Origin: Gallionella sp.
Lineage (GTDB): Bacteria > Pseudomonadota > Gammaproteobacteria > Burkholderiales > Gallionellaceae
Length of the DNA: 64,000 nt
Direction of reading: 5' to 3'
Assembly: GCA_028710565.1 (NCBI GenBank)
Contig: JAQTTV010000006.1
Span: forward strand, 62,001-126,000
Position numbers and translations under genes: made by a program. The first letter of the stretch is position 1, and each line of letters opens with the position of its first letter. Shown one piece after another: positions 1-8,017 of the stretch. Under the pieces are notes generated by a model. It saw only the letters and a list, made by a program, of their open reading frames with translations, had not been told where the DNA came from and searched no databases.

Positions 1-20
1 GTCTGTGTAAAACCGATTCC

Positions 21-1109
21 TTATGAGGGCATCACGGCAATGCGCCGTCGCCCAAACGCACTGGTATAACGTTCAAAATGACCTGCGATTTTCGCATGGC
101 AATCGGGACAATGCCCGTCTGGTGTGACTCGGTTTTGTTCAATCTCGTACCAGTCGCGCACAATGAGCGACTGTTTGCAGGCGGGACAATACGTGGAATC
201 CCCCGCCTTATCGTGCATATTGCCGATGTAAACATAGTTCAATCCCGCCGCGAGGGCAATTTCCCTTGCGCGCAAGAGTGTTGCAGGTGGGGTGGCAGCA
301 ATGTTGCTCATCTTGTAGTCGGGATGAAAAGCCGTGAAATGCAGCGGCACATCCCGCCCCAGCTCTTGACCTATCCATGCACTCATCGCGGCAATTTCAG
401 CCTCACTGTCGTTTTCCCCTGGAATCAGCAAAGTGGTTAACTCAACCCAAACTTGGGTTTCTTGGCACAGATATGTGAGCGTATCCAGCACGGGTTGTAA
501 ATGTCCGCCGCACAATTTGACATAGAACTCGTCCGTAAAGCCTTTCAAATCCACATTCGCCGCATCCATTTTGGCAAAGAAATCGCGACGCGGCGCATCA
601 TGAATATACCCCGCCGTCACCGCCACCGTTTTGATTCCCCGCGCATGACAGGCATCCGCCACATCCATCGCATATTCGGCAAAGATCACAGGATCGTTAT
701 AGGTAAACGCCACGCTTTTGCACCCCATATTTTCGGCGGTACGCGCAATCGCCTCTGGACTGGCTTGATCGGCCAGCTTATCAAAGTGCCGCGACTTGGA
801 AATATCCCAGTTCTGACAAAATTTACAGGCTAGATTACAGCCCGCCGTACCGAATGAAAGGATGCGACTGCCAGGGTAAAAGTTGTAAAGCGGCTTTTTT
901 TCCACAGGATCAACACAAAAGCCCGAAGAGCGACCATAGGTGGTCAACACCATCGCATCGCCTATCCTGCCTCGCACAAAACACGCGCCGCGCTGCCCTT
1001 CGCGCAATTTGCAGTCTCGCGGACACAGGTCGCATTGAATGCGTCCATCTGCCAGTACATGCCAGTATTGAGCGGGATAACGTTCTTCTAAACTGATGGC
1101 TTCATCCAT
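21..1109 (-). CDS. amrS: AmmeMemoRadiSam system radical SAM enzyme
   Basis: A radical SAM enzyme of the AmmeMemoRadiSam set, 362 residues. The Fe-S cluster motif is the CxxxCxxC in CNLACKFCQNW, near residue 90. A cysteine pair CDLCPRDC near residue 26 and a C-terminal zinc ribbon (CPACK and CPDCH) flank the SAM barrel, as is usual for this family. The gene is the last of three on the minus strand: its ATG overlaps the end of the AMMECR1 gene by 8 bp, so the two are probably translationally coupled. The substrate is not known. The family is associated with MEMO1 and AMMECR1 proteins across bacteria and archaea and has been suggested to modify a nucleic acid or small molecule. Family identity is secure; the reaction is not. 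Confidence 0.93.
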   Translation of the reverse strand: MDEAISLEERYPAQYWHVLADGRIQCDLCPRDCKLREGQRGACFVRGRIGDAMVLTTYGRSSGFCVDPVEKKPLYNFYPGSRILSFGTAGCNLACKFCQNWDISKSRHFDKLADQASPEAIARTAENMGCKSVAFTYNDPVIFAEYAMDVADACHARGIKTVAVTAGYIHDAPRRDFFAKMDAANVDLKGFTDEFYVKLCGGHLQPVLDTLTYLCQETQVWVELTTLLIPGENDSEAEIAAMSAWIGQELGRDVPLHFTAFHPDYKMSNIAATPPATLLRAREIALAAGLNYVYIGNMHDKAGDSTYCPACKQSLIVRDWYEIEQNRVTPDGHCPDCHAKIAGHFERYTSAFGRRRIAVMPS

Positions 1110-1671
1110 TTGAAAGCTCCCTTTCCTGCCAATTCATCACGGCATAGCGAGACAACTTGATACCATCTGCCCAGAAATCAGGGTTCAACCCCGCTTTATG
1201 CTTGAGGTGCGCCATAAATTGTTTTGGATCAGGCAATTGTTCCCAGACCTGCGGCAAAAAGGTGCTGCGATACCCGTCAAATTCAAAAATCACGCCATCC
1301 ACCAAGGGACGCAATTGCACTAAGGCATCCTTTTCTGAGCTAAATACCATAGGTTGCGCGGCGGTTAGCAATGAAATTTCGATACGCGTGATTTCCAACT
1401 CAGCGGCAGTCAGCGGCATAAAGCGCGGATCACGCAGGGCGGCGGACACCGCATTGCTTTTCACATCGTCGAGCAAGGCGCGATGAGCAACCAGCGAGCC
1501 AATGCAACCGCGCAATTTTTCGTGCTGGGTCAGGGTGACAAAACACGCCCCGTTTTCTGCTAACCAAGGCGCGCTTTCATCAGTGGTGCGGGGAAGATGC
1601 AGCGCACGCGAAATTGCCGCACGGGCAATGGGCAACAAGATGTCGCCACGATGATCCGCAACTAGCGTCAT
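1102..1671 (-). CDS. amrA: AMMECR1 domain protein (AmmeMemoRadiSam system protein A)
   Basis: AMMECR1-domain protein of 189 residues, with the family hallmark LRGCIGS near residue 53. A longer open frame runs to 1836, but the ATG at 1671 is preferred because AGGAGA precedes it and because it forms an ATGA overlap with the stop of the upstream MEMO gene. The sequence upstream of 1671 is the MEMO gene in another frame. It sits in the middle of the amrB-amrA-amrS operon. The biochemical role of AMMECR1 domains is unresolved; the conserved RGC motif suggests ligand binding or catalysis. Confidence 0.92.
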   Translation of the reverse strand: MTLVADHRGDILLPIARAAISRALHLPRTTDESAPWLAENGACFVTLTQHEKLRGCIGSLVAHRALLDDVKSNAVSAALRDPRFMPLTAAELEITRIEISLLTAAQPMVFSSEKDALVQLRPLVDGVIFEFDGYRSTFLPQVWEQLPDPKQFMAHLKHKAGLNPDFWADGIKLSRYAVMNWQERELSNG

Positions 1672-2474
1672 GATATTTCTCCTGAAGAGGGCTGGGTAAA
1701 TGCCAGCGCAGCATAGCCCACCACGCGATCCGCTGAACCTGCTGTATCGCCCGAATTGCGCAGATCCAGCAAATGAGACGTGAGCTGGTGATGTTTTGCC
1801 GCGAGCAACAATCCGCTGATGGGTGTGCCGCCGCAAGCGCGATCATGGTCGATGGGCTGATGTAATTTTAGAATGGCTTGCACGGTCTCGGCATCCACGC
1901 GTTGCGCGGTCTGATAAGGCAAAAAATGGGATAAATCTGAGCTGATGACAATCAAAGTTTCATCACCACCCCAGAGCTTTTCCAGCACTTCCGCGACTTC
2001 TGCCGCACTCGCCATCCCCACCGCCAACGGTAGCAACGTAAAGTCAGACAACACAGATTGTAGAAAAGGCAGTTGCACCTCCAGTGCATGCTCTTGTGCG
2101 TGTACCTCTGCGCTGACACAAACTTGCGGTAAATCGACGAGGGCATTGACTGCCGATGGATCAATGTTGACTCGCCCCAATGGCGTATCAAAAGCGTCTG
2201 CATCGGGCAAAGCCAGTCCACGAACTGCCACACGATGCGTTGGTCCTAGCAAAATCACGCGGCGGATGCGATGGGCGATGGGTTTGAGCGTGGCATAGCC
2301 TGTCGCCGCAATCGCACCCGAATAGCAGTAGCCCGCGTGCGGAACGATCAATGCTTTGGGAATTAGGGAAGAGGGAAGGGCTTGAGCCAAGAAGTCTTGC
2401 ACTTCCTGCGCGAGCGCGATGGGATTCGCAGGGTAAAATGCCCCTGCTACGGCGGGTGGCCGAATGACAGGCAT
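1668..2474 (-). CDS. amrB: MEMO1 family protein (AmmeMemoRadiSam system protein B)
   Basis: MEMO1-family protein of about 268 residues, related to the LigB class of extradiol dioxygenases. The conserved metal-pocket segments are visible as PHAGYCYSG near residue 45, LGPTHRV near residue 77 and ISSDLSHFLPY in the second half. The start at 2474 (MPVIRPPAVAGAFYP) is chosen over 2501 because AAGGAG lies just upstream and family members begin this way. It is the first gene of the three-gene minus-strand operon and overlaps AMMECR1 by 4 bp. Human MEMO1 binds metal through comparable histidines; the bacterial function remains unknown. Confidence 0.92.
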   Translation of the reverse strand: MPVIRPPAVAGAFYPANPIALAQEVQDFLAQALPSSLIPKALIVPHAGYCYSGAIAATGYATLKPIAHRIRRVILLGPTHRVAVRGLALPDADAFDTPLGRVNIDPSAVNALVDLPQVCVSAEVHAQEHALEVQLPFLQSVLSDFTLLPLAVGMASAAEVAEVLEKLWGGDETLIVISSDLSHFLPYQTAQRVDAETVQAILKLHQPIDHDRACGGTPISGLLLAAKHHQLTSHLLDLRNSGDTAGSADRVVGYAALAFTQPSSGEIS

Positions 2475-2556
2475 AACAAGCTCCTTTTGTCGGAACAACA
2501 CGACTTCAACAGTCTGGACGGGCTATGCTAGCGGCGCACTCCCCGTGCCGAGGATG

Positions 2557-3129
2557 TTACACCAAATTCGTCCGTGTCAGATTATCAAGCAAATGTTCCA
2601 CCTTCTTCACTTCTTCGACCGCGAAAAAGCCTTGCTTGTTGGTGCCTCTATGCCCCTCGTTGTCTTGATAAGACTCCGTTCTCAGCACCAAATCACCCGT
2701 GCCATCGGCATGTTCGGTTCGTTCGATATTGCTAATATCCGCTGCTAAATAGGTTTTGACCGTGATGGACTTGATGCCCTCAATGGAAAAAGCACGTTGA
2801 GTGGTGATGGCGTAAATCATCGAACGCGCTTTGTGGCGTAGCCAAAAGGGAGAAGCCAGCCCGCCCAAGCCGATCAACAAAAAAGGCAGTCCAAATAACG
2901 GGAAAAAACTGAATGGGCTGTCGAAAGTCGGCAAATGAAACCCCGACGCGCCCGCCATCCAAAACAAACTAAACGCCGTCCATGGGATAAAAAACAACCA
3001 CAACGCAAACCCCGTTTTCATAAAACGATTAGGATTCGGCTGCCCGACCCAAACCAGCGATTCTCCAAACTTCAATTCCGCTTGCACGCGTTGTTGCAAA
3101 TGGGGCGGTAAGTTATAAATGCTCGACAT
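2557..3129 (-). CDS. Membrane protein with bacterial PH-like domain
   Basis: A 190-residue protein with two hydrophobic segments close together (about residues 42-60 and 74-95, the second rich in F, L, P and G) followed by a soluble region containing YAITTQRAF and later strand-like stretches. This arrangement matches small bacterial proteins with two membrane helices and a bacterial pleckstrin-homology-like domain, in which Y-x-[IV]-T-x-x-R is typical. GGAG stands upstream of the ATG. It lies between the Ammemo operon and the OmpW-like gene, on the same strand as both, with a terminator separating it from the latter. No specific function can be given. Confidence 0.7.
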   Translation of the reverse strand: MSSIYNLPPHLQQRVQAELKFGESLVWVGQPNPNRFMKTGFALWLFFIPWTAFSLFWMAGASGFHLPTFDSPFSFFPLFGLPFLLIGLGGLASPFWLRHKARSMIYAITTQRAFSIEGIKSITVKTYLAADISNIERTEHADGTGDLVLRTESYQDNEGHRGTNKQGFFAVEEVKKVEHLLDNLTRTNLV

Positions 3130-3240
3130 GAAAAACTCCTTGGTGCTTGGTTAACGTGTTTGCAATGTTAGGGAAAACTGAACTCTCAAAAGTGCTGCAA
3201 GCGTAGCACAACATGGTATGTAGACCTGACACAACAAATG

Positions 3241-3267
3241 AAAAAACCCGCTTTCGCGGGCTTTTTT
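3241..3267 (-). terminator. Rho-independent terminator after the OmpW-like gene
   Basis: Stem CCCGC / GCGGG with loop TTTC, flanked by A6 on the left and T6 on the right, so it could work on both strands. It lies just past the stop of the minus-strand outer-membrane protein gene (stop at 3289). Confidence 0.88.
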
Positions 3268-3288
3268 CATCTGGCATCTACATATCGA

Positions 3289-3924
3289 TTAGAACGTGTA
3301 GCCAAGGCCAACAGAAAGCACAGGATAGAAACGGAAGTTTTTCAATGCCGCATTCATATCCGCATTGGCTTTAGCGATGTCGGCAGCGGCCACTGCAGCA
3401 CCCGTTGTCGTAATATTGGCGCGAGGCGTACCTTGGAACATGATGCCAATATCGCTAGAAAAGGAAAAACCTTGGTCTTTAGCCGCACTACCCCAACCAA
3501 TACCCAAGTAAGGCACAACCTTAGAGAAATCAACGGTAGAATTTGCTGACACACCCGCATAAGCAGTATTACCCAATGTGATCGTGCCGCCCGCTGGAAC
3601 TGCATTCATGTTGAATTTATTGTTGTTGTACATCAAACCGCCACTCACGCGAAAGCTTCCATCCATAGGATGCCAATCGGCTAATGCAGCCAAACTACCC
3701 AAATTCAACTTACCCGTGAAATTAGTGCCGTTAGAGTTTTGATTAATATTGTAGCTAAAGGTATTAAACCCTATGCGCGCATCAACGGCAGCAGTCACAG
3801 GAAAAGCGACATCAATACCGAAGCCCAACGTCGATAATTTAGCCGACACGGTGGTGTCTTCAGCAAAAGCGGTTGCAGGTAACAAGACGATAGCAGCCGC
3901 CAACATGAGTGTGATTTTTTTCAT
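3289..3924 (-). CDS. Outer-membrane beta-barrel protein, OmpW-like
   Basis: A 211-residue protein with a clear signal peptide (MKKITLMLAAAIVLLPATAFA, cleavage expected after AFA), alternating polar and hydrophobic strands, and a C-terminal phenylalanine in GLGYTF, the usual signal for outer-membrane insertion. Length and layout fit eight-stranded barrels of the OmpW/OmpA-like group. GGAGG precedes the ATG. It is transcribed alone and ends in a strong terminator. Cargo is unknown; OmpW proteins carry small hydrophobic molecules in some species, but this protein is too divergent by eye to assert that. Confidence 0.72.
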   Translation of the reverse strand: MKKITLMLAAAIVLLPATAFAEDTTVSAKLSTLGFGIDVAFPVTAAVDARIGFNTFSYNINQNSNGTNFTGKLNLGSLAALADWHPMDGSFRVSGGLMYNNNKFNMNAVPAGGTITLGNTAYAGVSANSTVDFSKVVPYLGIGWGSAAKDQGFSFSSDIGIMFQGTPRANITTTGAAVAAADIAKANADMNAALKNFRFYPVLSVGLGYTF

Positions 3925-4080
3925 TTTATGATCCTCCGAATGATTAAGAACTGCCTAAATTTAGATGATTTCGTCACTCGTCAAAAACATGCCCCCTATC
4001 GAGGTGAATTCCATGCACCTCGCTAAATGTTACCAGATTCTCAAAATCATATTCTGGGTATTGGGCGAAACAGCCTACTC

Positions 4081-4180
4081 CCCCGTCCTATTCAACCTCG
4101 GATCAAACGCATCCCTGACCGCATCGCCAAAGGAATTTCAGCTACCAATCGCAAGGCTAAAGGTGCAATCAAAATCCAGA
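4081..4180 (-). pseudogene. Remnant of the 3' end of a YejE-type permease gene
   Basis: Bases 4081-4126 match 5296-5341, the last codons of the intact permease gene, at 44 of 46 positions. Weaker similarity continues for about 50 bp (for example GGCTAAAGGTG against AGCTAAAGGCG). The stop codon equivalent is altered. It reads as a decayed partial duplicate of the end of the permease gene, now about 1.2 kb away from it with a lipoprotein gene and a MITE in between. Confidence 0.7.
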
Positions 4181-4474
4181 ATCTCACACCATACCAATAA
4201 AAAATACGCACTCGACGGAATTAAAACCTGTCACAAAGAAAAACCCAACATGGTTCGACTTGAATTTGTTTTCCTGAAACAAACTGCTGATCGAAGATTA
4301 CTGGTTGTTTTACAAGTACATTCTAAGTATTCCAATCACACAATTCGTGAATTCTTGCAGATGTGTCGAAGAAATTATTGGCTTTGAGTTTGACTATATT
4401 TATACCTGTAAAATAAGCTCGATTGGGCACTGAATTAAGCCTAGAATCGAAACGGTTTTAACTGTGTCGTCATT

Positions 4475-4591
4475 CTAGGGATGTGCTGATTTATTCGGTT
4501 TTGTGGTTTTTGCTGAAGCAAAAACACTTTTGTATCAATGGACTGGATTCCGACCTTCGTCGGAATGACGAATAAATCAGTGTCTCCCTAG
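4475..4591 (+). mobile_element. 117-bp MITE-like element, copy 1
   Basis: Ends are inverted repeats: 19 of 23 outer bases match, including a perfect 12-bp CTGATTTATTCG / CGAATAAATCAG. CTAG occurs at both outer edges, consistent with a TA-centred target duplication. Inside are two hairpins, one around GCTGAAGC and one around CCGACCTTCGTCGG. A second copy of exactly the same length lies inverted at 16794-16910. It encodes no transposase. Confidence 0.8.
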
Positions 4592-4645
4592 TAATTTTCC
4601 AATTTTAACGTGACGATTTGAGTGCTGTCTTTAGGAGGGTAAATT

Positions 4646-5290
4646 ATGTTTCGTCGATTATCGCTGTTTCTGATTGTGTTATTACTTGTTGGATGTGCCG
4701 TCATCAATCCTGTTAGTTTGCCGTCTGATTTGGAGGGAAAGCCACTAGATAAGCACGGGGTAGTTTTTGGTTCCATTGGTGCTGACAGCGAAAATGGTTT
4801 TTTTCAAGATCAGGCGATTTACTATCGAAAGGTGGGTAGTGAGCAGCGTGGGGCGTTTCGATACCTACGCACCGAGTTCAGCAAAATGCCAGAAGACTTC
4901 TCAAGTACCAATGTCTCTGGTAGTGCTTTTTCGTTTAACCTCCCACCTGGAGAATATGAAGTCTTTAATTTGAGGTTGTGGAAGAACTTCGGCTATTTTG
5001 ACAAGACAACTACATCCAAAGAAGATTTCTCAGTAAAATTCACCGTAGAAGAAGGGAAGGCAATTTATCTTGGTGAGTTTATTAGCCGCCACTTTAGTGC
5101 TCAATTTAGTGGGAGTGGGTATTTTATTGTTTCAACAAACAAAATGGAACGGGATAAATCTCTTCTTAGCGGTAAAGGTGTTACATTTCCAGAAAACATC
5201 GAAAATATTTCCCCTTTATTTATCGACTTAAAACATCCAATGTTGAGAGACAAAATGATCCCATACAGTTCGCGCCCTGGAGCCCTGTGA
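4646..5290 (+). CDS. Lipoprotein of unknown function
   Basis: A 214-residue protein starting with a lipoprotein signal (charged start, hydrophobic run, lipobox LLVGC with the cysteine at residue 17). A strong AGGAGG lies upstream of the ATG. The mature part has a beta-rich segment (GSAFSFNLPPGEYEVFNLRLW) of the kind seen in small carboxypeptidase-regulatory-like or DUF2846-type lipoproteins. The gene is AT-richer than its neighbours, runs opposite to them, and is bordered by a MITE and a permease-gene duplicate, which suggests it arrived by insertion. Function is unknown. Confidence 0.75.
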   Translation: MFRRLSLFLIVLLLVGCAVINPVSLPSDLEGKPLDKHGVVFGSIGADSENGFFQDQAIYYRKVGSEQRGAFRYLRTEFSKMPEDFSSTNVSGSAFSFNLPPGEYEVFNLRLWKNFGYFDKTTTSKEDFSVKFTVEEGKAIYLGEFISRHFSAQFSGSGYFIVSTNKMERDKSLLSGKGVTFPENIENISPLFIDLKHPMLRDKMIPYSSRPGAL

Positions 5291-5292
5291 TT

Positions 5293-6711
5293 TTACCCCG
5301 ACCTATTCAACCTCGGATCAAACGCATCTCTGACCGCATCGGCGAATAAATTGGCGGCTAACACCAGTACCAGCATAAAGCTAAAGGCGGCGGCGAGTGT
5401 CCACCAGACCATGGGTTCGCGTCCCATTTCGAGGCGGGCGGCGTTAATCATGGTGCCGAAGCTCATCATGGACGGATCCACGCCTACGCCGACGTAGGAC
5501 AGCACGGCTTCAGCGAGTACCAGTCCGCTAAAATCCATGACCAGCGAAATCAAGATGATGTGCATGACGTTCGGCACGATGTGGCGGGTGAGGATGCGTA
5601 AGTGGGGCACGCCGAAGGATTGCGCGGCTTGGATGTATTCCATTTCGCGCAGTTTGAGCGTTTCGCCGCGCAGCAAGCGGCATAAGCCTGTCCAACTGGT
5701 CATGCCCAAAATCAGGCATAAAAACACCAGCCGCAAGTCGGCGCGGGAGGCGGCGGTGTCGAACCATTGCGGGTGGGTGTCGATGGTGATTTGCATCATC
5801 AACACAGCGGCGGCGATCAGCAACACGCTGGGGATGGAACTCAATACGGTGTAAATGTATTGAATCACGTCATCCACCCAACCGCGAAAATACCCAGCGG
5901 CGATGCCCAAAAACAACGCCAGCGGCAGCGTGACTAAGGTCGTCACCGTGCCGATAATCAAGCCCGTGCGGATGCTTTTCAGCGACAAATACAACACATC
6001 TTGCCCGACTTTATCCGTGCCAAGGACGTGATACACCGTGGCGAGATTGGCGAGGATGCCAAGTAAAATGCACAGTAATAAAAATGCGATGATCGTAGGG
6101 GTGAAATTTGACATGTTTGTAGGAGCGCAATTTATTGCGCGATGGTTTTTTTGCGGGGTAAATCGCGCAATAAATTGCGCTCCTACGTTATTCCCAAAGC
6201 CACGAAAAGCTACAATGAGCAATCCGCCGAGCAACAACCCCGCTGCGCCGCCCTGCATACTGCGCCAAGCCATATCGCTATTTTGTGCTGATAAATCAGT
6301 CAGATGCGCGCCGCCATAGCGCAACTTGGGGTAGTCGCGCCGCACTTGTCCTGCCGCGTCGGTGTAGGTTTCTTTGGCATACAAGGTTGTGGCAAACGGT
6401 GCGGAGTAGGTTTTTTCGGTTTGGGATTTTAATTTGCCCAGCAGTTTGTCCAACACGCTGAGGACTTCGGGCGAATAGCTACCGCTTTGATTCGGCAACG
6501 CTTCCCGAAAATGCAGCGTGTCCAATCCGCCGATCAGCAAAAACACCGACAACAGCAACAAGGACACCATCGCCATGGAACTTTGCGCCACGCGTTGCCA
6601 CGGCAACAACAAATGCGGATGCCGCCGTATATGCCAAACGCCCACACCACCCGCACTCAGCAGCAAAAACACCAGCGCGTCGCTCCACAAAATCACGGGG
6701 ATAAAATTCAT
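5293..6711 (-). CDS. yejE: Peptide ABC transporter permease, YejE-like
   Basis: Inner-membrane permease of the oligopeptide/dipeptide ABC family, 472 residues, longer than typical YejE (about 340). The N-terminal third has two extra hydrophobic segments and a periplasmic-like region. From about residue 205 the standard permease core follows, including the EAA-type loop around MEYIQAAQSFGVPHLRILTRH. A 68-bp palindromic repeat (6119-6186) is inserted in frame, giving about 23 extra residues near positions 176-198 in a loop before the core. The start overlaps the yejB stop (ATGA). No ATPase or binding-protein gene is adjacent, so those subunits must lie elsewhere. Confidence 0.88.
   Translation of the reverse strand: MNFIPVILWSDALVFLLLSAGGVGVWHIRRHPHLLLPWQRVAQSSMAMVSLLLLSVFLLIGGLDTLHFREALPNQSGSYSPEVLSVLDKLLGKLKSQTEKTYSAPFATTLYAKETYTDAAGQVRRDYPKLRYGGAHLTDLSAQNSDMAWRSMQGGAAGLLLGGLLIVAFRGFGNNVGAQFIARFTPQKNHRAINCAPTNMSNFTPTIIAFLLLCILLGILANLATVYHVLGTDKVGQDVLYLSLKSIRTGLIIGTVTTLVTLPLALFLGIAAGYFRGWVDDVIQYIYTVLSSIPSVLLIAAAVLMMQITIDTHPQWFDTAASRADLRLVFLCLILGMTSWTGLCRLLRGETLKLREMEYIQAAQSFGVPHLRILTRHIVPNVMHIILISLVMDFSGLVLAEAVLSYVGVGVDPSMMSFGTMINAARLEMGREPMVWWTLAAAFSFMLVLVLAANLFADAVRDAFDPRLNRSG
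6119..6186. repeat. Palindromic repeat inside yejE, perfect 25-bp inverted arms
   Basis: Arms at 6119-6143 and 6162-6186 are perfect reverse complements over 25 bp, beginning GTAGGAGCGCAATTTATTGC. The 18-bp centre separates them. The element keeps the reading frame open and is translated as part of the permease. Confidence 0.9.
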
Positions 6712-7685
6712 TGCAACCTCACGCGTGGGTCAACCAGTGTGTAAGACACGTCGGTCAAAATCAGCCCGATGATGTACAGCACCGAGCCTAAAAACACCAT
6801 GGCGCGCACCACGCCAAAATCTTGCGCTTGGATTGCGTCTATGGTGTAGCTGCCCAGCCCTGGCACGCCGAAAAACGATTCGGTCAATAAACTGCCCATA
6901 AACAGCGAGGGAATCACCACCACCACGCCCGTCAATATGGGAATCATGGCGTTTTTCAGCACATGGCGGAACAGCACCGCCCATTCTGACACGCCTTTTG
7001 CCCGCGCCGTGCGCACATAATCCTTGCCGATTTCTTCTAAAAAAATGGTGCGATACCAGCGCGTGCTCGCGCCTACGCCGCCGAGGATGCCGATCAAAAC
7101 GGGCAAAATCAAAAATTTCACTCCGCTCCAACCGCTGTCATAGCCTGAAATCGGCACCCAATGCCACAGCTTGCTAATCAAAAATTGCCCGCCGATAATG
7201 AAAAATAAACTGGAAACCGACATCAATAACACACATACCGCCACGCCCGCAGTATCCAAAAACGTGCCGCGCAGCAGTGTCATCACCAAGGCGAAGCTGA
7301 CGTATAACAGCAGCCCGACTAAAAAAGTCGGCAAGGCAATCGCCAAACTGGGCAACATCCGCGTTTGAATTTCCCGCGAAATGTTGCGCCCGTCGTCCGA
7401 AAAACCAAAGTCCAACACAAACATCCCCACCGATTTATCCCAAAAAATCGTGTCAGTGATTTGCGCCGTGCCGCTGTCTTTTACATTAAAAAATAAAGGC
7501 TTATCGTAGCCGTGCTGGTGTTTCCATTTGGCAATAGCTTCAGGTGTCACACGCTTCATGCCCAACTGCATCCGCGCCATATCGTCGGGCGTATTGACCA
7601 CAAAAAACAAGGTAAAGGTCAATAGATTCACCCCGATCAAAATCGGCACGGCGTACAAAATGCGGCGCAATAGGTAGGCAAACAT
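6708..7685 (-). CDS. yejB: Peptide ABC transporter permease, YejB-like
   Basis: Permease subunit of 325 residues. It begins with MFAYLLRRILYAVPILIGVN, the usual first helix of DppB/OppB/YejB permeases, followed by a long periplasmic loop (WKHQHGYDKPLFFN) and the core with the EAA-type loop VRTARAKGVSEWAVLFRHVL. It pairs with the downstream yejE gene through a 4-bp overlap. YejAB-EF systems import oligopeptides, including microcin C in Escherichia coli; the substrate here cannot be told from the permeases alone. Confidence 0.9.
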   Translation of the reverse strand: MFAYLLRRILYAVPILIGVNLLTFTLFFVVNTPDDMARMQLGMKRVTPEAIAKWKHQHGYDKPLFFNVKDSGTAQITDTIFWDKSVGMFVLDFGFSDDGRNISREIQTRMLPSLAIALPTFLVGLLLYVSFALVMTLLRGTFLDTAGVAVCVLLMSVSSLFFIIGGQFLISKLWHWVPISGYDSGWSGVKFLILPVLIGILGGVGASTRWYRTIFLEEIGKDYVRTARAKGVSEWAVLFRHVLKNAMIPILTGVVVVIPSLFMGSLLTESFFGVPGLGSYTIDAIQAQDFGVVRAMVFLGSVLYIIGLILTDVSYTLVDPRVRLQ

Positions 7686-7748
7686 GAGGAAATTCAGGGA
7701 ACAATGCGGATGCGCATTGTAGGGGCGACGGGAAGGGCAAGCAATGGA

Positions 7749-7955
7749 TTAACGCGGCAAGTTTTCGTTTTCCTCTGGGATCACAACCCACAGGAAGACC
7801 ACAATCAAGGCGATGGTAGCGTATCCTTCTTGGAACGAGAGCGATGCGGTCAGTTGCCACACGACGTAGGCGGCAAGCAATCCCAATGCCAGCCCGACAA
7901 GGCTTCTTCTGGTCAGCGGAAATAAATCAAACAAGGCAAGGATAAAATCGAACAT
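7749..7955 (-). CDS. Small two-helix membrane protein
   Basis: About 68 residues from the ATG at 7955 (MFDFILALFDLFPLTRRSLVG), with two predicted membrane helices (LVGLALGLLAAYVVWQL and YATIALIVVFLWVVI). The frame extends to an ATG at 7991, so the start is uncertain; neither has a strong ribosome binding site. It lies on the same strand as the cytochrome c peroxidase gene upstream and the permease genes downstream. No family recognised. Confidence 0.6.
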   Translation of the reverse strand: MFDFILALFDLFPLTRRSLVGLALGLLAAYVVWQLTASLSFQEGYATIALIVVFLWVVIPEENENLPR

Positions 7956-8017
7956 AGATCGTATCTTTCCAATCATAAACGGAGGCATCAAGCCCCCGTT
8001 TTGGAAATTCTCCGCGT

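Larger units (their letters stand above)
3925..4645. other. Gene-poor stretch with a gene remnant and a MITE
   Basis: A 720-bp stretch without a convincing gene. It contains a decayed copy of the 3' end of the neighbouring ABC permease (about 4081-4180) and a 117-bp MITE-like element (4475-4591). The 140-codon open frame at 3965-4387 crosses the remnant and has no family features, so it is not called. Confidence 0.6.

Noticed and set aside
3965-4387. 140-codon open frame on the plus strand
   Set aside because: It crosses the permease-gene remnant, has no ribosome binding site or family features, and its composition is not gene-like.
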